Made by a program: the position numbers and the translations under genes. This document shows positions 26,701 to 40,199 of a stretch of DNA of 64,000 bases, in pieces. This DNA comes from Girardinichthys multiradiatus (lineage: Eukaryota > Chordata > Actinopteri > Cyprinodontiformes > Goodeidae), in contig NC_061818.1 in the NCBI RefSeq assembly GCF_021462225.1, forward strand, positions 20,533,978 through 20,597,977, given 5' to 3'. Under the pieces are notes generated by a model, which saw nothing but the letters and a program-made list of their open reading frames with translations, was not told where the DNA came from and made no database searches. Every line of letters begins with the position of its first letter. The stretch's first letter is position 1.

Positions 26701-27059
26701 ATAATAAAAACAAAATCTCATTTTGGAAGAAAGACGGTGGTATACTCAGTGGGGCCTACAAAAGGAGCAATGATCCCCCCAATAAATTTGCCGGCATTTC
26801 CACTGAAACCACCACCATCAGCTGCCCAGACAGTCTTATATATATATGAATGTAAGAGAGGAAAGGGCATGCTACACAAATGCAACATTTATCTATTTAG
26901 TTTCAAAGTCAAAAAATAGAAGTGTTACAGTATTTTATAGTTATAGAGACTACATTTTACTGGGGCTAAAAAGAATGTTTTCGCATATCCAATCAGCACT
27001 TGTTTTATAATGTATTAATTTCAATCCTGTAGACTTACAATAAGAAATACAAAATGCGA

Positions 27060-27440
27060 ATAGAGAAGTTACACGATGGGTGTTTATTTGTTTGGCGCTC
27101 AGACCCCAGAGGAAGACATGAACGCTGATAATGCATGAACTGATGAACGTCTTAGAATTAGAATAGTCTTACCCCGGATCTGGTTCTGGTGATGGAGAGG
27201 AGGCCTGATGGTAATGGAACTGAGAATCCGATGGAGGCAATGGGGTGGACGAGGGTCGAAGCTCGCCTGACAGCTGGGAGATTCATGAATGGGAGACTTT
27301 AAATGAGCCTTGAAGGATCATTGGCTGAGGATTACTGCAGACTTGATGCTGATTGGTTGGCGCGGAGACGCACGGAGAAGCCATTGGATGAAGCTGGAGG
27401 AGTGGGTGAGTCTCCCAGATTGAATTTTCGTCATTACTCC
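27060..27440. repeat. GC-richer unassigned block
   Basis: About 380 bp clearly richer in G and C than its surroundings, with ggagaggaggcctgatgg, ggtggacgagggtcgaagctcgcc and attggttggcgcggagacgcac. No long ORF or terminal repeats seen. It could be a solo terminal repeat, a SINE-like element or a small regulatory island. Confidence 0.3.
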
Positions 27441-27689
27441 ATTTGTCAGAACCATAGGAACATGCCTAAGTTCTGTCACATAACATCTGTCTTGTCTTTT
27501 TATTTGTGACCTCTTAGCACTTGAAATATATTTTAAGGATGACTATATGCAACTGCCACACCTATTGCAGTCCAGCATCTAAACAACTGAAGGAGTAGTC
27601 CTGAAAACGGGGCAAATGCCACTCGATTGCAGTCCATCTTGGGTCACCATGAGCACTCCTGTTATCACTTCCAGGTCAGCGTCACAGTT

Positions 27690-27870
27690 ACCTTTCCGTA
27701 AGATTTTATCATTTGTAAATGTGTTTCAGAACTTGTAAAAGTGTTTTCTGAAATGTAAATTTGTTTGTTCAAATGTAAATGTGTTTTTTACATTGTAAAT
27801 TTGTTTTCTCAAATATAAATTTGTATCAGGCTTTGTAAATTGTTTCAGATTTTGTAATGTTGGTTTGCAA
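27690..27870. repeat. Degenerate tandem array, unit about 25-28 bp
   Basis: Six to seven imperfect units built around (a/t)tgtaaat(g/t)tgttt followed by tcag/tcaaa, running from tttgtaaatgtgtttcagaac to ttgtaaattgtttcagatt. Spacing is roughly regular. Confidence 0.6.
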
Positions 27871-28705
27871 CTCCCGGCCAACGTAGGTTTTTGTCACCCC
27901 AAGAATATTCATGCCCCCATTTTGTCACCCATTACATAATTTTCTGCTTGCATTCCTGAATTTATAAAAGTGACAGATGTGACCAAACCTCAAGTAAAAA
28001 TACAAACATTTGGAGGACTTAAATATTTTATTCATTCTTCTGAAAAAGACAAATATTAATCTTATGTAAAAATGCTTCTATAAATTATACATGATTAATA
28101 TAATTTCCGGCCTGCTCTCATGACACAGCAAAGAAAAAACACACATTTTTGATTTTTAGATAACCACTCAGATCTACCATCTTGCATTCTTACTAGATAA
28201 CATTAACACTTTGAGCTGTAATTTAGCTCTAATAAATGTAGTTATTAAAAAGCTTGAAATGTAATGCCATATTGTCATGATGTCACAGTGTGATAACTAT
28301 GATAACAGGTTTGTCCTGATTACTCCAGTAAAAAGCCTCAGCTGAGTAATGTTCCTATCAAATTTTTTTTTCCTGTGAAACGGCATCCTTCAGGGGTCTT
28401 TAATTTCACTGCACCTGCATCAGCTGAATGACTGCTGGGCCACAGTGATTCATCGAAACACATTAGGCACAGGTGACTAACAATACGTGAAACAACTGGG
28501 TAAAAGGAGTTTGTCTAAATTAGGTATTTATCGAGCAGTCACTAAATGATTAGCAGGAGAACTGATGCTTCATTTACAGGTAAACGGAGTACAAAACGGT
28601 TTAATTTTCCTAAATATCATAGCTATTATACTTACAGCCTTAAATGAATCTCAATATGTATTTTTAGAATATAATGGCAGTTTAAAAATACATATGTTGC
28701 GAATA

Positions 28706-29736
28706 CAGAGCCTTGCAAAAGTGTTCATACCCTGTGATCTTTTTCACATCTTTTTACCTTACAACCACAATCTTCAATGTCTTTTTTGGGATTTTATGCA
28801 AACGAACAACACAAAATAACATTTCAACCTTGGTCAGATGGAGATGGAGGGACTCAGTGAACAGCAATATTAAAGCCTTTCCACAGACTCAATTTTAATT
28901 TAGGTCTGGACGTTAACAGGGTAATTCTAACACATTAATATTCTTTGATATTTAGGGTCATTGTCCTACTGGAAGGTGAACCTCCATTTGCAGTTTCAAC
29001 TCTTTGCAGCTCCAAACAGGTTTTCTTCCAGTCTCATGCTGTTTCTCCCTCTACTCCTTTCCCTCTGACCAGTTTTTGGTTCCTGCTGAAGAAAAGCATC
29101 TGAACAGCACGCTGCTGGCACAACTATGTTTCATTCTGGAGATGATGGGTTCAGGGTTATGTGCAGCGCCGTTTGTTGTCATCTAAACAGAGCACTATCT
29201 TCCAAATGCTTGATGTGTCCCCCTTACGTGACTTGCAGCAACCTTTATATGAGACTTCTTAAGGCTTTCTTTGAAAATTGGCTTTCTTCTTGCAAAGTGC
29301 ATGACTAAAAGCTTCCCTGTCAAAATATTCTCCCACTTAAACTGTGGATCTCTGCAGCTCTTCCAGAGTTACCATGGATCTCTTTGTTACTTCTCTGATT
29401 AATGCTCTCCTTTCCGCTCGGTTTAGGTGGGCATTCATGTCTTGGTAGGTTTGTGGTTGTGCCATATCCTCCCTATATGTGAATGATAGATTGAAAAGAC
29501 TGACATATTGTTTTGTAACCAAACCCTGCTTTACTTTCCCTGACCTGTCTGCTGTGTTCCTTTGTCTTCATGATGCTCAGTTTTCTAATGTTATTTGACA
29601 AACAAGTTCTTCACAGAGAACTATTTTGTGTTGGTCCATGGCAAGAATCCCCCCCAAAAATATATTGAAATTTGTGATTTTTACACAACAAAATGTGAAA
29701 AAGGTCACAAGACAAAAAGAATTTTGCAAGGCACTG
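28706..29736 (-). mobile_element. Decayed Tc1-like transposon just downstream of cacng1
   Basis: Bounded by TA. The left end is cagagccttgcaaaagtgttcat and the right end, reversed, is cagtgccttgcaaaattctt, the cagtgccttgcaaaag TIR type common in fish. A minus-strand open remnant at 29337-29522 reads as transposase N-terminal sequence, including REVTKRSMVTLEELQRS. Stops and frameshifts elsewhere. About 1.03 kb, so internally shortened. Confidence 0.8.
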
Positions 29737-29964
29737 TAATTTAAAATCGTTAATGTTACATAAATTTGAATTTAAAACCAGTGGAGATTACATTTTGGAA
29801 TATTGTCTGAAAAAAGAAAATACAGCAAAAAAATTTTTATCCTAATTCTAAGTAAACCTAACAACTTTTACTTGAGCTACACAAAGTTAAAGGGTTAAAA
29901 GATACACAACCAACAGCTTTTTTAAAACTCTGTTCACAATTGATTTCTGTAAAATCACTCATAG

Positions 29965-30197
29965 CTAATCCAAGGTGTCCGGCTCAGCATCCATGCAGGT
30001 TTTCCAGGGGTTACGAGGCATGTGGGGCATGGAGATAAGAAGGAGGGCAGCTCCACTGAGGATGAGCAGGGTGAAGGAGGCGCAGGCACAGGTAAAGGAC
30101 CAGGAGTAATAGTATTCAATCCAAATGGTCTCGTCGCTATCGATCATTCGCTTGACAGACTGGCGCATCACCTCAACAGAGATGATAATGCAAAGGC
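29965..30197 (-). CDS. cacng1: cacng1 coding exon 4 (terminal)
   Basis: Starts after acceptor catgcag with GC-CTT-TGC. It encodes the end of helix 3 (LCIIISVEVMRQSV), the short second extracellular loop (MIDSDETIWIEYYYSW), helix 4 with its cysteine pair CAC, and the tail MPHMPRNPWKTCMDAEP. It stops at TAG (29967-29965). There is no PDZ ligand at the C-terminus, as expected for gamma-1 rather than a TARP. A Tc1-like relic begins about 230 bp downstream, so the 3' UTR is either short or runs into it. Confidence 0.95.
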
Positions 30198-33100
30198 CTG
30201 CATGCCAAAACAGAGAGGATCTGTTTTGTTGTATTCATCCAATAAAGAGATGCATTAGCTAGAAAATAGGCCTGTAAAAAAATTAGCCTTGTCAACAGAA
30301 ACTTAAACCAAAAATATAGCAAACTCTGCAACCTGAGGAAAAATACATGGTTATATAAAGATGTATTGTTTGCCATATCTGACCTGCAAAGGCAAAGAAC
30401 ATCCCAGCAGGTCGGAGCAAGTAGTCTCGGCCTTTTCCAAAGGAAAAGATCACACACAGAGTGCCCAGTATCATGAAGAACAGACTGAAGATGGTGATGG
30501 CTGCAGCTGAGATATTGTACTCTTGGGAGGCAAAGGAAATAAGAATAAGAAACCAGGGGAGGATGCATAGCTAAGAAGGAAAGAACATCTGAAAAAATCA
30601 AGGGCAATCATGTTAAAGAAAAGTGAATGAGATGTGATGGACAAGACAGACAGGATCAGCATGGTGATTAAAAACTGAGACTGTGTAGGATAATTGTTTC
30701 AGTATCCAACCAATGTTATGAACCAGATAATTAGTCTTTAAATTAGCCCCACTTAAAAAAAACAACAAAAACAGATCCAAACCGGCAATAATGCCATATC
30801 CATGACAGACAAGATGCTGTAAGCTTTTAACGAGATGATTAGAACATGTCTCTCTCTTCCCGCCTCCTCCCTTTTTGTCTGTTTCTCAGACAAAGATCTG
30901 CTTTTTGCTTCTATATAGCACTCTAGCTGATATTAGACTGGTCCTATTTCACCTCACAATTCCAGATCTTGAAATATATTTGGTGTAAAGTATTCTCAGT
31001 TATTATATGGGAAAACATGTGTTTTTTTCAAAGAGAACAGGTACAAATATTTATAGCATGTGAAAACATCTCCACACGTAAAACATATAGGAAAGTAATG
31101 TTCAGTTCCAAGGTACTTTATGATACAATTTAATTTTCACACATGAAACACATGGTGAAAAACATGTGAAAACATTTTATATGTTAAGTATATCAAGTTC
31201 AACGCTTTCCCTATGTAACATGTGGAGACATGCGATGAAAAACATTGGACAACAAAAGCGCAAATGAAGTGGCAAAATATTTAAAATGTGAAAGGTACAT
31301 GTGTTTCCCAAGTAACTACACAATATAGTTTTCATGTGGGAAAACATCTCTCATGTCTAATATACTGTGCATGAAAAACAAATGTTTTACATGTTTGAAA
31401 AATTGTTTTCTTTATGGGAGGTTTTTCCACGTTACTACACAACATAATTCTTAAATGTGAAATTTTACTACTTGATATAATTTCCACATATTTAATTTCC
31501 ACTTTGGTATTAATAAAGTATGAAAAATTTTGACAAAGTGTTCACATATGGAAACTTTATATGTCACATGTTATTAAAACGTATGGCTGGCACACGTGAA
31601 ACATATGGGAATCCTTTCACATTCAGAATTTGACAATCAAAGTTTACAGAAATCTTAATTGGATATGAGATGAAAGCAGACCGACGGCAGTTGCGGCAAT
31701 ATATACCCGTTTATACTTTAACGAGTGCATGTGTTGCTGACAGCATCGTCTACTAAGGACAGTCACATTAGCATAAAAACTAATGCATTTAATACATCCC
31801 TGATAATGGGGGAAACAGTTGTATTTTAGTGCTGAAAAGTGTTTTTTTTTCCAAAGATTACACCCTAACATCTCATAATGCATGACTATTTTGTAATAAC
31901 TAATCCTTGACATATCAAAAGTAGGCTAAAACAACCTTGGTATGTGGAAAGTAACAATTTTTTTTATTAGTGGCACGTAAAGTAGTTGAACCCCTGAAGT
32001 TGATTAGTATATATAACATAAAAGCAGAAAAAAAATATTCAAGTCTACTATTTTTACAATGTAGATTTTTGTCTCTAATGACTTAAGAGGGTAGTTTTGG
32101 TAGTTTTTGAGCAGGGCACAAATTGTTTAACAGATTAAAAGTAAATTGTTTTGACAGTGTTTTAAAGGTTTAGAAAAACTAAAAATGAATTCCAAAACTT
32201 TGTCAAAAAAGTATTTCTTAAAAAAATTATGTCTCAAGTGGTTTCATCATCTACAGCTTACAATATCATCAAAAGATTCAGGAAATCTGAAGTCATCTCT
32301 GCATGTAAGCAGCAAGGCAGAAAACCAACATTGAATGCCTGTGACCTTCGACCCCTCAGGAGGCACGGCATTAAAAACCGACATCATTCTGTAACAAATA
32401 TTACAACATGCTCTCAGGAAAACTTCAGAAAACCATTGTCAGTTAACACAGTTCATCACTTCCTCTACAAGTACCAGTTAAAACTCTACCTTGCAAAGCG
32501 AAAGCCATAAACCAACAACAGCCAGAAATACCACCAGCTTCTCTGGGCCCGAGCTCATCAGAGATGGACTAACGCAAATTAGAAAACTGTGCTGTGTTCA
32601 CAGTCCACATTTCAAATTGTTTTTGGAAATCATGTCCTGTCCTGTGGGCCAAAGAAGAAAAGGACTATCTGGATTGTGGTCAGGGCAAAGTTCAATAGTC
32701 AGCATATGTGATGGTATGCGGGTGTGTTAGTGGCAAAGGCATGGGTAAATTGCACATCTGTGAATGCACCATCAATGCTGAAAGGAACAGCTGAGCTAGA
32801 GATTGCTCCAAGCAACATTTTTTTCAGCAAGACAATCCCAAGCAAAATACGATAACGGAGGTGGACTGTTGTACATCACGCAAGAATGGGAAAGAATTTC
32901 ACATACACAGCTTCAACAATTAGTGTCCTCAGCTCCTAAACGCTTATCGAGTGTTGTTATAAGGAAAGTGATGTAAGTGGTAAACACGCCATGACCCAGT
33001 TTTTTCGGGATGTGTTGCAAGCATCAAGTAAGTGAATGTTTGCAAAATGTTAATCATCCATCCTGGTGTTTGTACTGTTTTAGCTGTGTGGAAATGTTTG

Positions 33101-36100
33101 GTGCTCAACATGCTGTAGGTTTGATTCCATCTTCCTCCACCACCATTTTAGCGTCTTTAGGTAAGTGTTAGGGCTTGAGCAACGGACGAACCCAGAATGC
33201 AGACTAGCAGGCAGCATGATGGTAAGTGGAAAAATATTTAATAACAAAAAAAAACTCACTCACAGGAGGTGACGGCAAAAACAGACATGGGCAGGCTGGC
33301 AAGACAGGCTTGGTGAGAACAGCAGGACATGAGCATGAATTGAAAACAAGACATGACATGAGAAATGTTTCTGCGATGACTAACTAAACAGATGTGTATA
33401 TATGGAGTGAAAACCAGGTGGAGCAAGGAGACAGATTAACTTTGAGCAGGTGAACCAAATAAACTTAATTGACAGACAGAACAAAACGTGGCTGTGGCAA
33501 AAACAGGAATTCAAGAATACAAACTAATAAAAATCAAACTAGAAAAACATCAAATCAAAGCATAACCAGAAGCCCAATCCAAGAAAACAACTTAGCAAAA
33601 CATGAATACAAAAACTAAAGCATGACCAGGAAAACAAACAGAAGAACGATTCAAAACTTCAACTGTGAAAAAGATATAAAGAAAAAACCCAAAACAAAAA
33701 CCAAACAACCCCAAATCATAACAGCAAGGTGCTGACTTGTACTGTTAAAGCATTTTGTAGCAAGTATGACTGGAAAAATGCTAGATAAGGTTCAAGCTAT
33801 TTAAATGTAATTCAGTGGGGTTTATATGTGCATTGCGCATACATGCCCAGTGGTTTCACAAGAGAATGTGTTTCACATATTAAATCATCAGAATGTACCA
33901 AACCATGTTTTCTTATGTGCAAAACATGAATTTTTACATGTGTTTTAAATTTCTCACGTACTTTAACCATGTGAAATTTAACACGTGCTTAATCACGCTC
34001 ACTTTTGATCACATTTCCTTCAGTGTGTTTTTAAAGTAATATGTTTATTTTCCATAAATGCCAGTTTTATAGAAAAAAATAGAAATTTGTGTTTTTACTG
34101 AACATTTTAGTGAAAACTGAAATGCATCAATTTATAATATTTTTAAGCATGTTTGTGCCTAAATTATTTTATTTGCTGTGTCCAGTTTTTTTTTTCTTTT
34201 CAAAGTATGAATATCTTTGGTTCTGTTTACTGGGAATTAATCAGTCTGGTAAAATCTTTTTCAGAGTTTTGTTCCTGTTGAATATTGGTACTTCACACTT
34301 TTTGGACTACAAATAGGAGACAAAAGGTTTGCAGCACCAAGCTCTCGTCCCTTAAAGTATTTCTTTTCAAAATTCATGTGCTGATAACAACATATCAGAT
34401 TCAGTTTTTGGCTGGCTTCTCTTGGATTTGTTTTTTGTTATTTCTTAATTTGTTGGCTTTCTGTAATATTTACCTTTGCTTTGTTGGAAAGCCATTAACA
34501 TTTAAAGCAAACTTATTTTTTTGTGTTATTAGTAACAAATTCGCTTTTACATTATAAATATTATTATTTAGATATTATCATTAAATGTTATTAATTATCT
34601 TGATAATGTTACACCATAGCTAAAAATAAGCACATTTATTTTATTTATAACTAAATGTAGAGTAAGAATGTCAATTAATGACAGTTTATTTGAATGTATG
34701 GTTTTTAACTGAAACCATTCATCAAGATATTACTATTTCTTTCACTTTTCTTTGTATTATGAATTAGACAAGAAAACACATAGGATAAATTGGAACCATG
34801 GCATTTAGACCGTTTTGCCATTATGAGATATTTGTGTTGAAAGAGCAATACGCTCCAAATTGCCCTCTAGTTTCCAGCTGGAGTCCTCAATGTGGCACCA
34901 AAATTTGTTGACATGTTCAAACATTTATGACATAACAGAGTATATAATCAGATGTCCACTATCTGCCTGCCTTACTGTGTTCTGTCTTTTCCCCTTTTAT
35001 TTTATTAGATGTTTCTGTTCAGCATAGACAGTGTGGTGCTGTGGTACTTTGTGGTCTGAGTTAGTAAAGATACACCCACCTTTCTGGGTCTTCACTTCAA
35101 AAACTTCAGCTTCTTCACCCGATGTGAAGTGTTTGAAGTAGGAGCAGTTTTTTGCTGCAGAAGAAAAGACAGTGACGACAACAGAAGGAGAAGAATGAGG
35201 GATTAAAGGCAGAAAATGATTAAATACTTATTCACCACCAGCTATTGTGTTGTAATGTAAACTCACAATGAACCTCATAGGTGAGCTTAAAATTACACAG
35301 ACGTTACTCAAATTTGAAGTGCCAACAGAATTAATACCTGGAACCTTTTCACGTTATATCACTTTACAACCACAAACTTTACTATATGTTATTTGTATAT
35401 TTTACGTGACAGACCAATGTTTCATTTGCAGTGTGCTACAATCCATTTAAATGACACAGTCAACATGTGGAAGAAGGTGCTCTTGTCAAATTACATTTTC
35501 ACCGGTAATGGAAAACTAACACTGCTCTCAGTCCAGCCCCGTAAAACTTGTTTAGAGCCGCAAATGTTACATGACCCTTTAAAAAAAGTCAACTTACAAT
35601 TTTTGATAAATATCTACTATCGGAAATTTGTTTTCATTTTTAAAGGACCACCATTTTATTTCTAGATTTTAAACAGATAAATAAACTATTGCAAAAAGAG
35701 GATGGATTGTGATGGTTGTGATGTTGATATTTGCAGGAAATGATGTAAAAAAAAACCAAAGCCATAGTTTCTAACCTAATGAGGAGAAAAATAGATCTAA
35801 AACATAACACTGGTACTTTTATTAAGTTTAAAGGAGCTGCTTGCCAGACATCTGACCCCTGAGTGTCAATCTTAGTGGTACCTTTAGTGTGTATTCTTGA
35901 AATTGTTCAGCCTTGAAGGTTCTAACCTTGTCTTCTCCTCCTTTGTTTAAGGCAATTTCTAGTAGCCTCCTGGTCTTCACTCCTGCTAAGCAAGGCTCCT
36001 AACCCATGCTCCCTGGTTCAATAACCTCCTGGATCTCAACACGACTACCGGCACACCCAAGGCTCCTCACTGGCTCTACACTCCAGAAATCATTTCAGCC

Positions 36101-39100
36101 TCCCTGGATGCAGTTATCTCCCTCCAGCCTGGACCTCCGTTCCCACCAGTAAGTAAACCATTTCGCACTGTTAACTCCTTACCCTGTGCATCTTTTCCAC
36201 CTTCTCTCTCCTCCTTCCCTCAGTGGCACACCAGACTGAATCACTGAAGCCTCCTCCAGATCCTGTGTGACTAACTTTTCATAATAAACTGTTGAACTTT
36301 ACCAGTTTCCTGAAAGTTTCTGCATGTGGGTCAGAAAGCTATCTGACACTGTGACAGTTAGTACTGCAAGGTACTGTAAAAACCCATGGGAAAATCATAC
36401 AGGTAGATCTAAAAAAAATTAGAATATCATGCAAACGTTAAATATCATCTTTCAATTCAAAAAGGGAAACTTGTATATTATATTGATTCATTGCACATAC
36501 AGTAAAATATAGTCTTCTTGTAATTATGGTGTTTATGGCTTGCAGATAATAAAACTTCCAAAATTCTGTGTCTCAGAAAGTTAGAATATAGCATAAAACC
36601 TATTTCTGAAAAGCACTTGTAATCTATAAATGAAATGTAATGGCAATATCATGGCCAACACAATTATGAGGAAGACTGTTGACTATCCAGAAGGTCATAA
36701 AAGGTCATTGCTAGAGAAGCTGGTTTTTCACAGAGTGCTACATCCAAACATATTCATAAATTGTTGAGTGGAAGGAGGGTGTGGTAGGAAAAGGTGCACC
36801 AGCAACAGAGATAACTGCAACTCCTTAAATCCATTAAAGTATTTGGGGTAGCTTTACAAAGAGTGCATTGAGATGGGAGTGAGCAGCTCAAGAGCCAATA
36901 TGCACAGATAAATCCTAGGCATAGGCTTCAAATTTTGGATTCCTCGTGTAACGCTTCTCCTGAAGCAGAGACATCAACAGAATCATCTTATCTGTACTAA
37001 GGAGAAAAAGAACTGGATTGTTGCTCGGTGGTCCAAAGGTCCTCTTTTCAAATGAAAACAAAGTTCGCATTTCATTTGAAAATCAAGGTCCCAGTTTCTG
37101 AAGGAGTGCAGAGGCACAGAATCCACTTTTCTTGAAGTCCAGTGTGAAGCTGCCACAGTCAGTCAGGATTTGGAGTGTCATGTCATCTGCTTGTGTTGGT
37201 CCACTGTGTTTCCTGAAATCCACAGTCTACACAGCCATCTACCAGGAGATTTTAGAGCACTTCATGCTTACAAGCTTCATGGAGATGGTGATTTCATTTT
37301 CTACCAGGACGTGGCAATACAGTCAATACTGCCAAAGGTACCAAAAACTGGTTCAATGACCATGGTGTTACTGTCTTGATTGACCAGAAAACTGGCCTGA
37401 CCTGAACCCCATAGAAAATCAGATGACCTGAAGCCCGCTATCAAAGCAACCTGGGATTCCATTACACCTCAGCAGGACCATGGGTTAATCCGCTCCATAC
37501 CACTACGCACTGATCCAGTAATTTATGCAAAACGAGGCCCACCAAGTACTGAGTACATAAAAATGAACAGACATTTCAGAAGCCTGATATTTTTGTTTAA
37601 AATATACTTTCTTATTGATCCTATCTAATATTAAAATTTTCTGAGACACTGAATTGTAGGTTTTCATAACCTGGCAGGCACTTATGGAGATTAAGAGCTC
37701 CATTTTACAGACTTCCTCAAAACCAGTAGACACAAAAGTGTCCCAACTCATATAATCATGCCAGTTTGACTATCTAATTTTTGGAAGAAATGTTTGAAAT
37801 ACCTCACCTGGAATGTGCCTACAAGAAATTCTTGATTGATGCCCCAAACCAGGGAAAGGAGGTTACAATTCTCAAGGGTGTCGTGAATGATTTAAGTGTT
37901 TCCCCACTTGAACATGGCTGATTTCAATGAATGGGTCTTTAACAAGCTACTTAAGATATGGTGACAGTGCTGAGGGGATAATGAAGCAGGGATAAATCTA
38001 AAATATACAGGACACTGTTTCCCAAGGAATGGATTTTCCACAAAAGATCAGCAGTTACATCACTGTAATCTTCATCTTTTTAGACCATCACATGAGAAGC
38101 CCAATGGAAAAAACTGACATCCAGAGCTTGAACAAGTGGCTTATACTCAAAGATCAGAAGATCTTTCGAATAAAAAAAAAATCCTTACTTTCTGGCCAGC
38201 CTGGCTTTTTCCTCCAAGTTACCTTTTTCTTTCTTTGAACAAGAACAAAATCCCCCAACTCCCTGTTTCATCTATCTGAGGAAGTCACTTACTCCTAACT
38301 TAAAGCTTTTAATCCAATCTCTATTGACTGACAAACCTTCAAACACTCAGCTCATAACCTCACGAGTTAAAAGACAAAAAAATGTCATCTGCAAAAAGAA
38401 TCAATATATTTTCTTAGGTATTCCCACCTTGGTCAATCAATCCATCAATCAAACCAAGGTGGTGAACAGAATGAACGGCAAAAATTGATTTGGTGGTGTA
38501 GTCAAAAGACGGGGAAGGTTTATCAAACTGAACCTTTAAACAAATAGATGGTGTCCATTTTTACATGTATACTTTAAAAAGCGCCCTGCTAATACATAGG
38601 CAAACACCTCAATTTAACAGCAAAAATAAAGCACATAAGCGGTACCCATCCAGCCCTCGTAATTACCGTAGATTTTTAAGTAACCAAGGTCACAGAATGT
38701 TTTTCCTGTTCTTAATACCCGAGAAAAATAGGCATGATCATGATTGTATATTTAAGTTACACTTTTTTTTTTCTTTTTTCTTTTCTGTGTATGTTTGAGA
38801 ATCAAAACCACAGAAGGAAAAAGAGAGACGAAAGCCTCAAGCAGAGATAAATCACTGTAAAGAAGGAAGGAAAGGAAGGAAAGAAATTTTTAGGACTCAC
38901 AGTTTAACAATATTCAGACACTGTAGTTTATTTGGAAATATGGCTATTCTTTGTGCATTTTTAAGCCTTTTCGGGCCACTGGATCCTGTATTAAAAATTT
39001 GCTGCATGGTTAATTGTATAGGCAACAATAGTTTTTCAATAGCAAGGTCCTTACCATAAACTGTTACATTAGCCCATGCAAACAACTCCTAGGAATCCAA

Positions 39101-39778
39101 AACTTTAAGAATTCAAGTATTCTCAGTCAGTCTTTTTCTATTAAACCTCCTTTTCCACCAGTCAAGTAAAGGTACATTTCCCTGTCAGGTTGTTTGACGT
39201 CAGTACTTTAGGGTATACAATTTTGGGGGAAATTTACTGCTTACAAATTATTTTGGCTCAAAATCACATACTGTGTCTTCCACACTTCTACATTTATAAA
39301 AGAAATAACTTGCACAACTACAGCAGATCCTTTTGGCTGTCTGATCACAGTATGTCCACCACCACTTACAAATCCCAGCAGTGTTTCTGTAACTTGCTAT
39401 CATTTCAAAATAAATCATCAAATCATTTCTGACATCCATGTTGCCTGGATTCCAATTCACTCTGCACATATTTCTTCATGAAGAAGAATTAAGCGTTCGC
39501 TGCATTTTGGTTGCTGAGCCATCAGTATTTTGACCAGAGGGTTTCGATATCCTCCACAGCGGTGAAGAAATGATTCTGGAAAGGAGCAGGTTTTTTCTTC
39601 GCATCCATCTATGTGTCATCTTTAAAGGCATCTGGGAGAAGACGAATGTTGATGAAGACCTAAAGGCCAAGCAAGTGTTCCTTCTGTTCTACACTTGCCA
39701 CCCTTCCTTGCTGAGATTAAACCCATAAAGCAGACAGGTGCTTTCTCTGCCTAGTGTTTGGTGTCTGCATATAGTGTG

Positions 39779-39841
<63 letters not shown>

Positions 39842-40145
39842 GTGTGTGTGTTCCTGTCTTGGCATCACAGTGAGAACCATTTTCCCAATTTCACCATCAA
39901 ATTGAGGACCGTTTGTACCAAAGTGAGGACATTTTGCTGGTCCTCACGACCTATTTTGCTAATTGTTAGGTTTAGGACTAAGGTGTGAATTGACTTTAGG
40001 TTAAGGTTATGGTTAGGCATGCACTGGTAATGGTTAGGTTTAGGGTTATTGTCAGGGTTAGGGCATAGAAAGGGTTGAAAATGACTGAAAATCAATGGAA
40101 GTCAATGGGAGTCAACACATGGTCCTCACTACATATAGCAAAACA

Positions 40146-40199
<54 letters not shown>

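Larger units (their letters stand above)
23731..28705. other. Intergenic stretch with two unexplained repeat-like patches
   Basis: No gene recognised. A 104-codon frame at 24486-24800 overlaps a possible decayed repeat around 24610-24780 and is not convincing. The patches at 27060-27440 and 27690-27870 are listed separately. Confidence 0.5.

Noticed and set aside
39965..40060. True interstitial telomere
   Set aside because: The TTAGGG-like units are too few and too irregular, and lie within a dispersed repeat rather than a telomere fusion.
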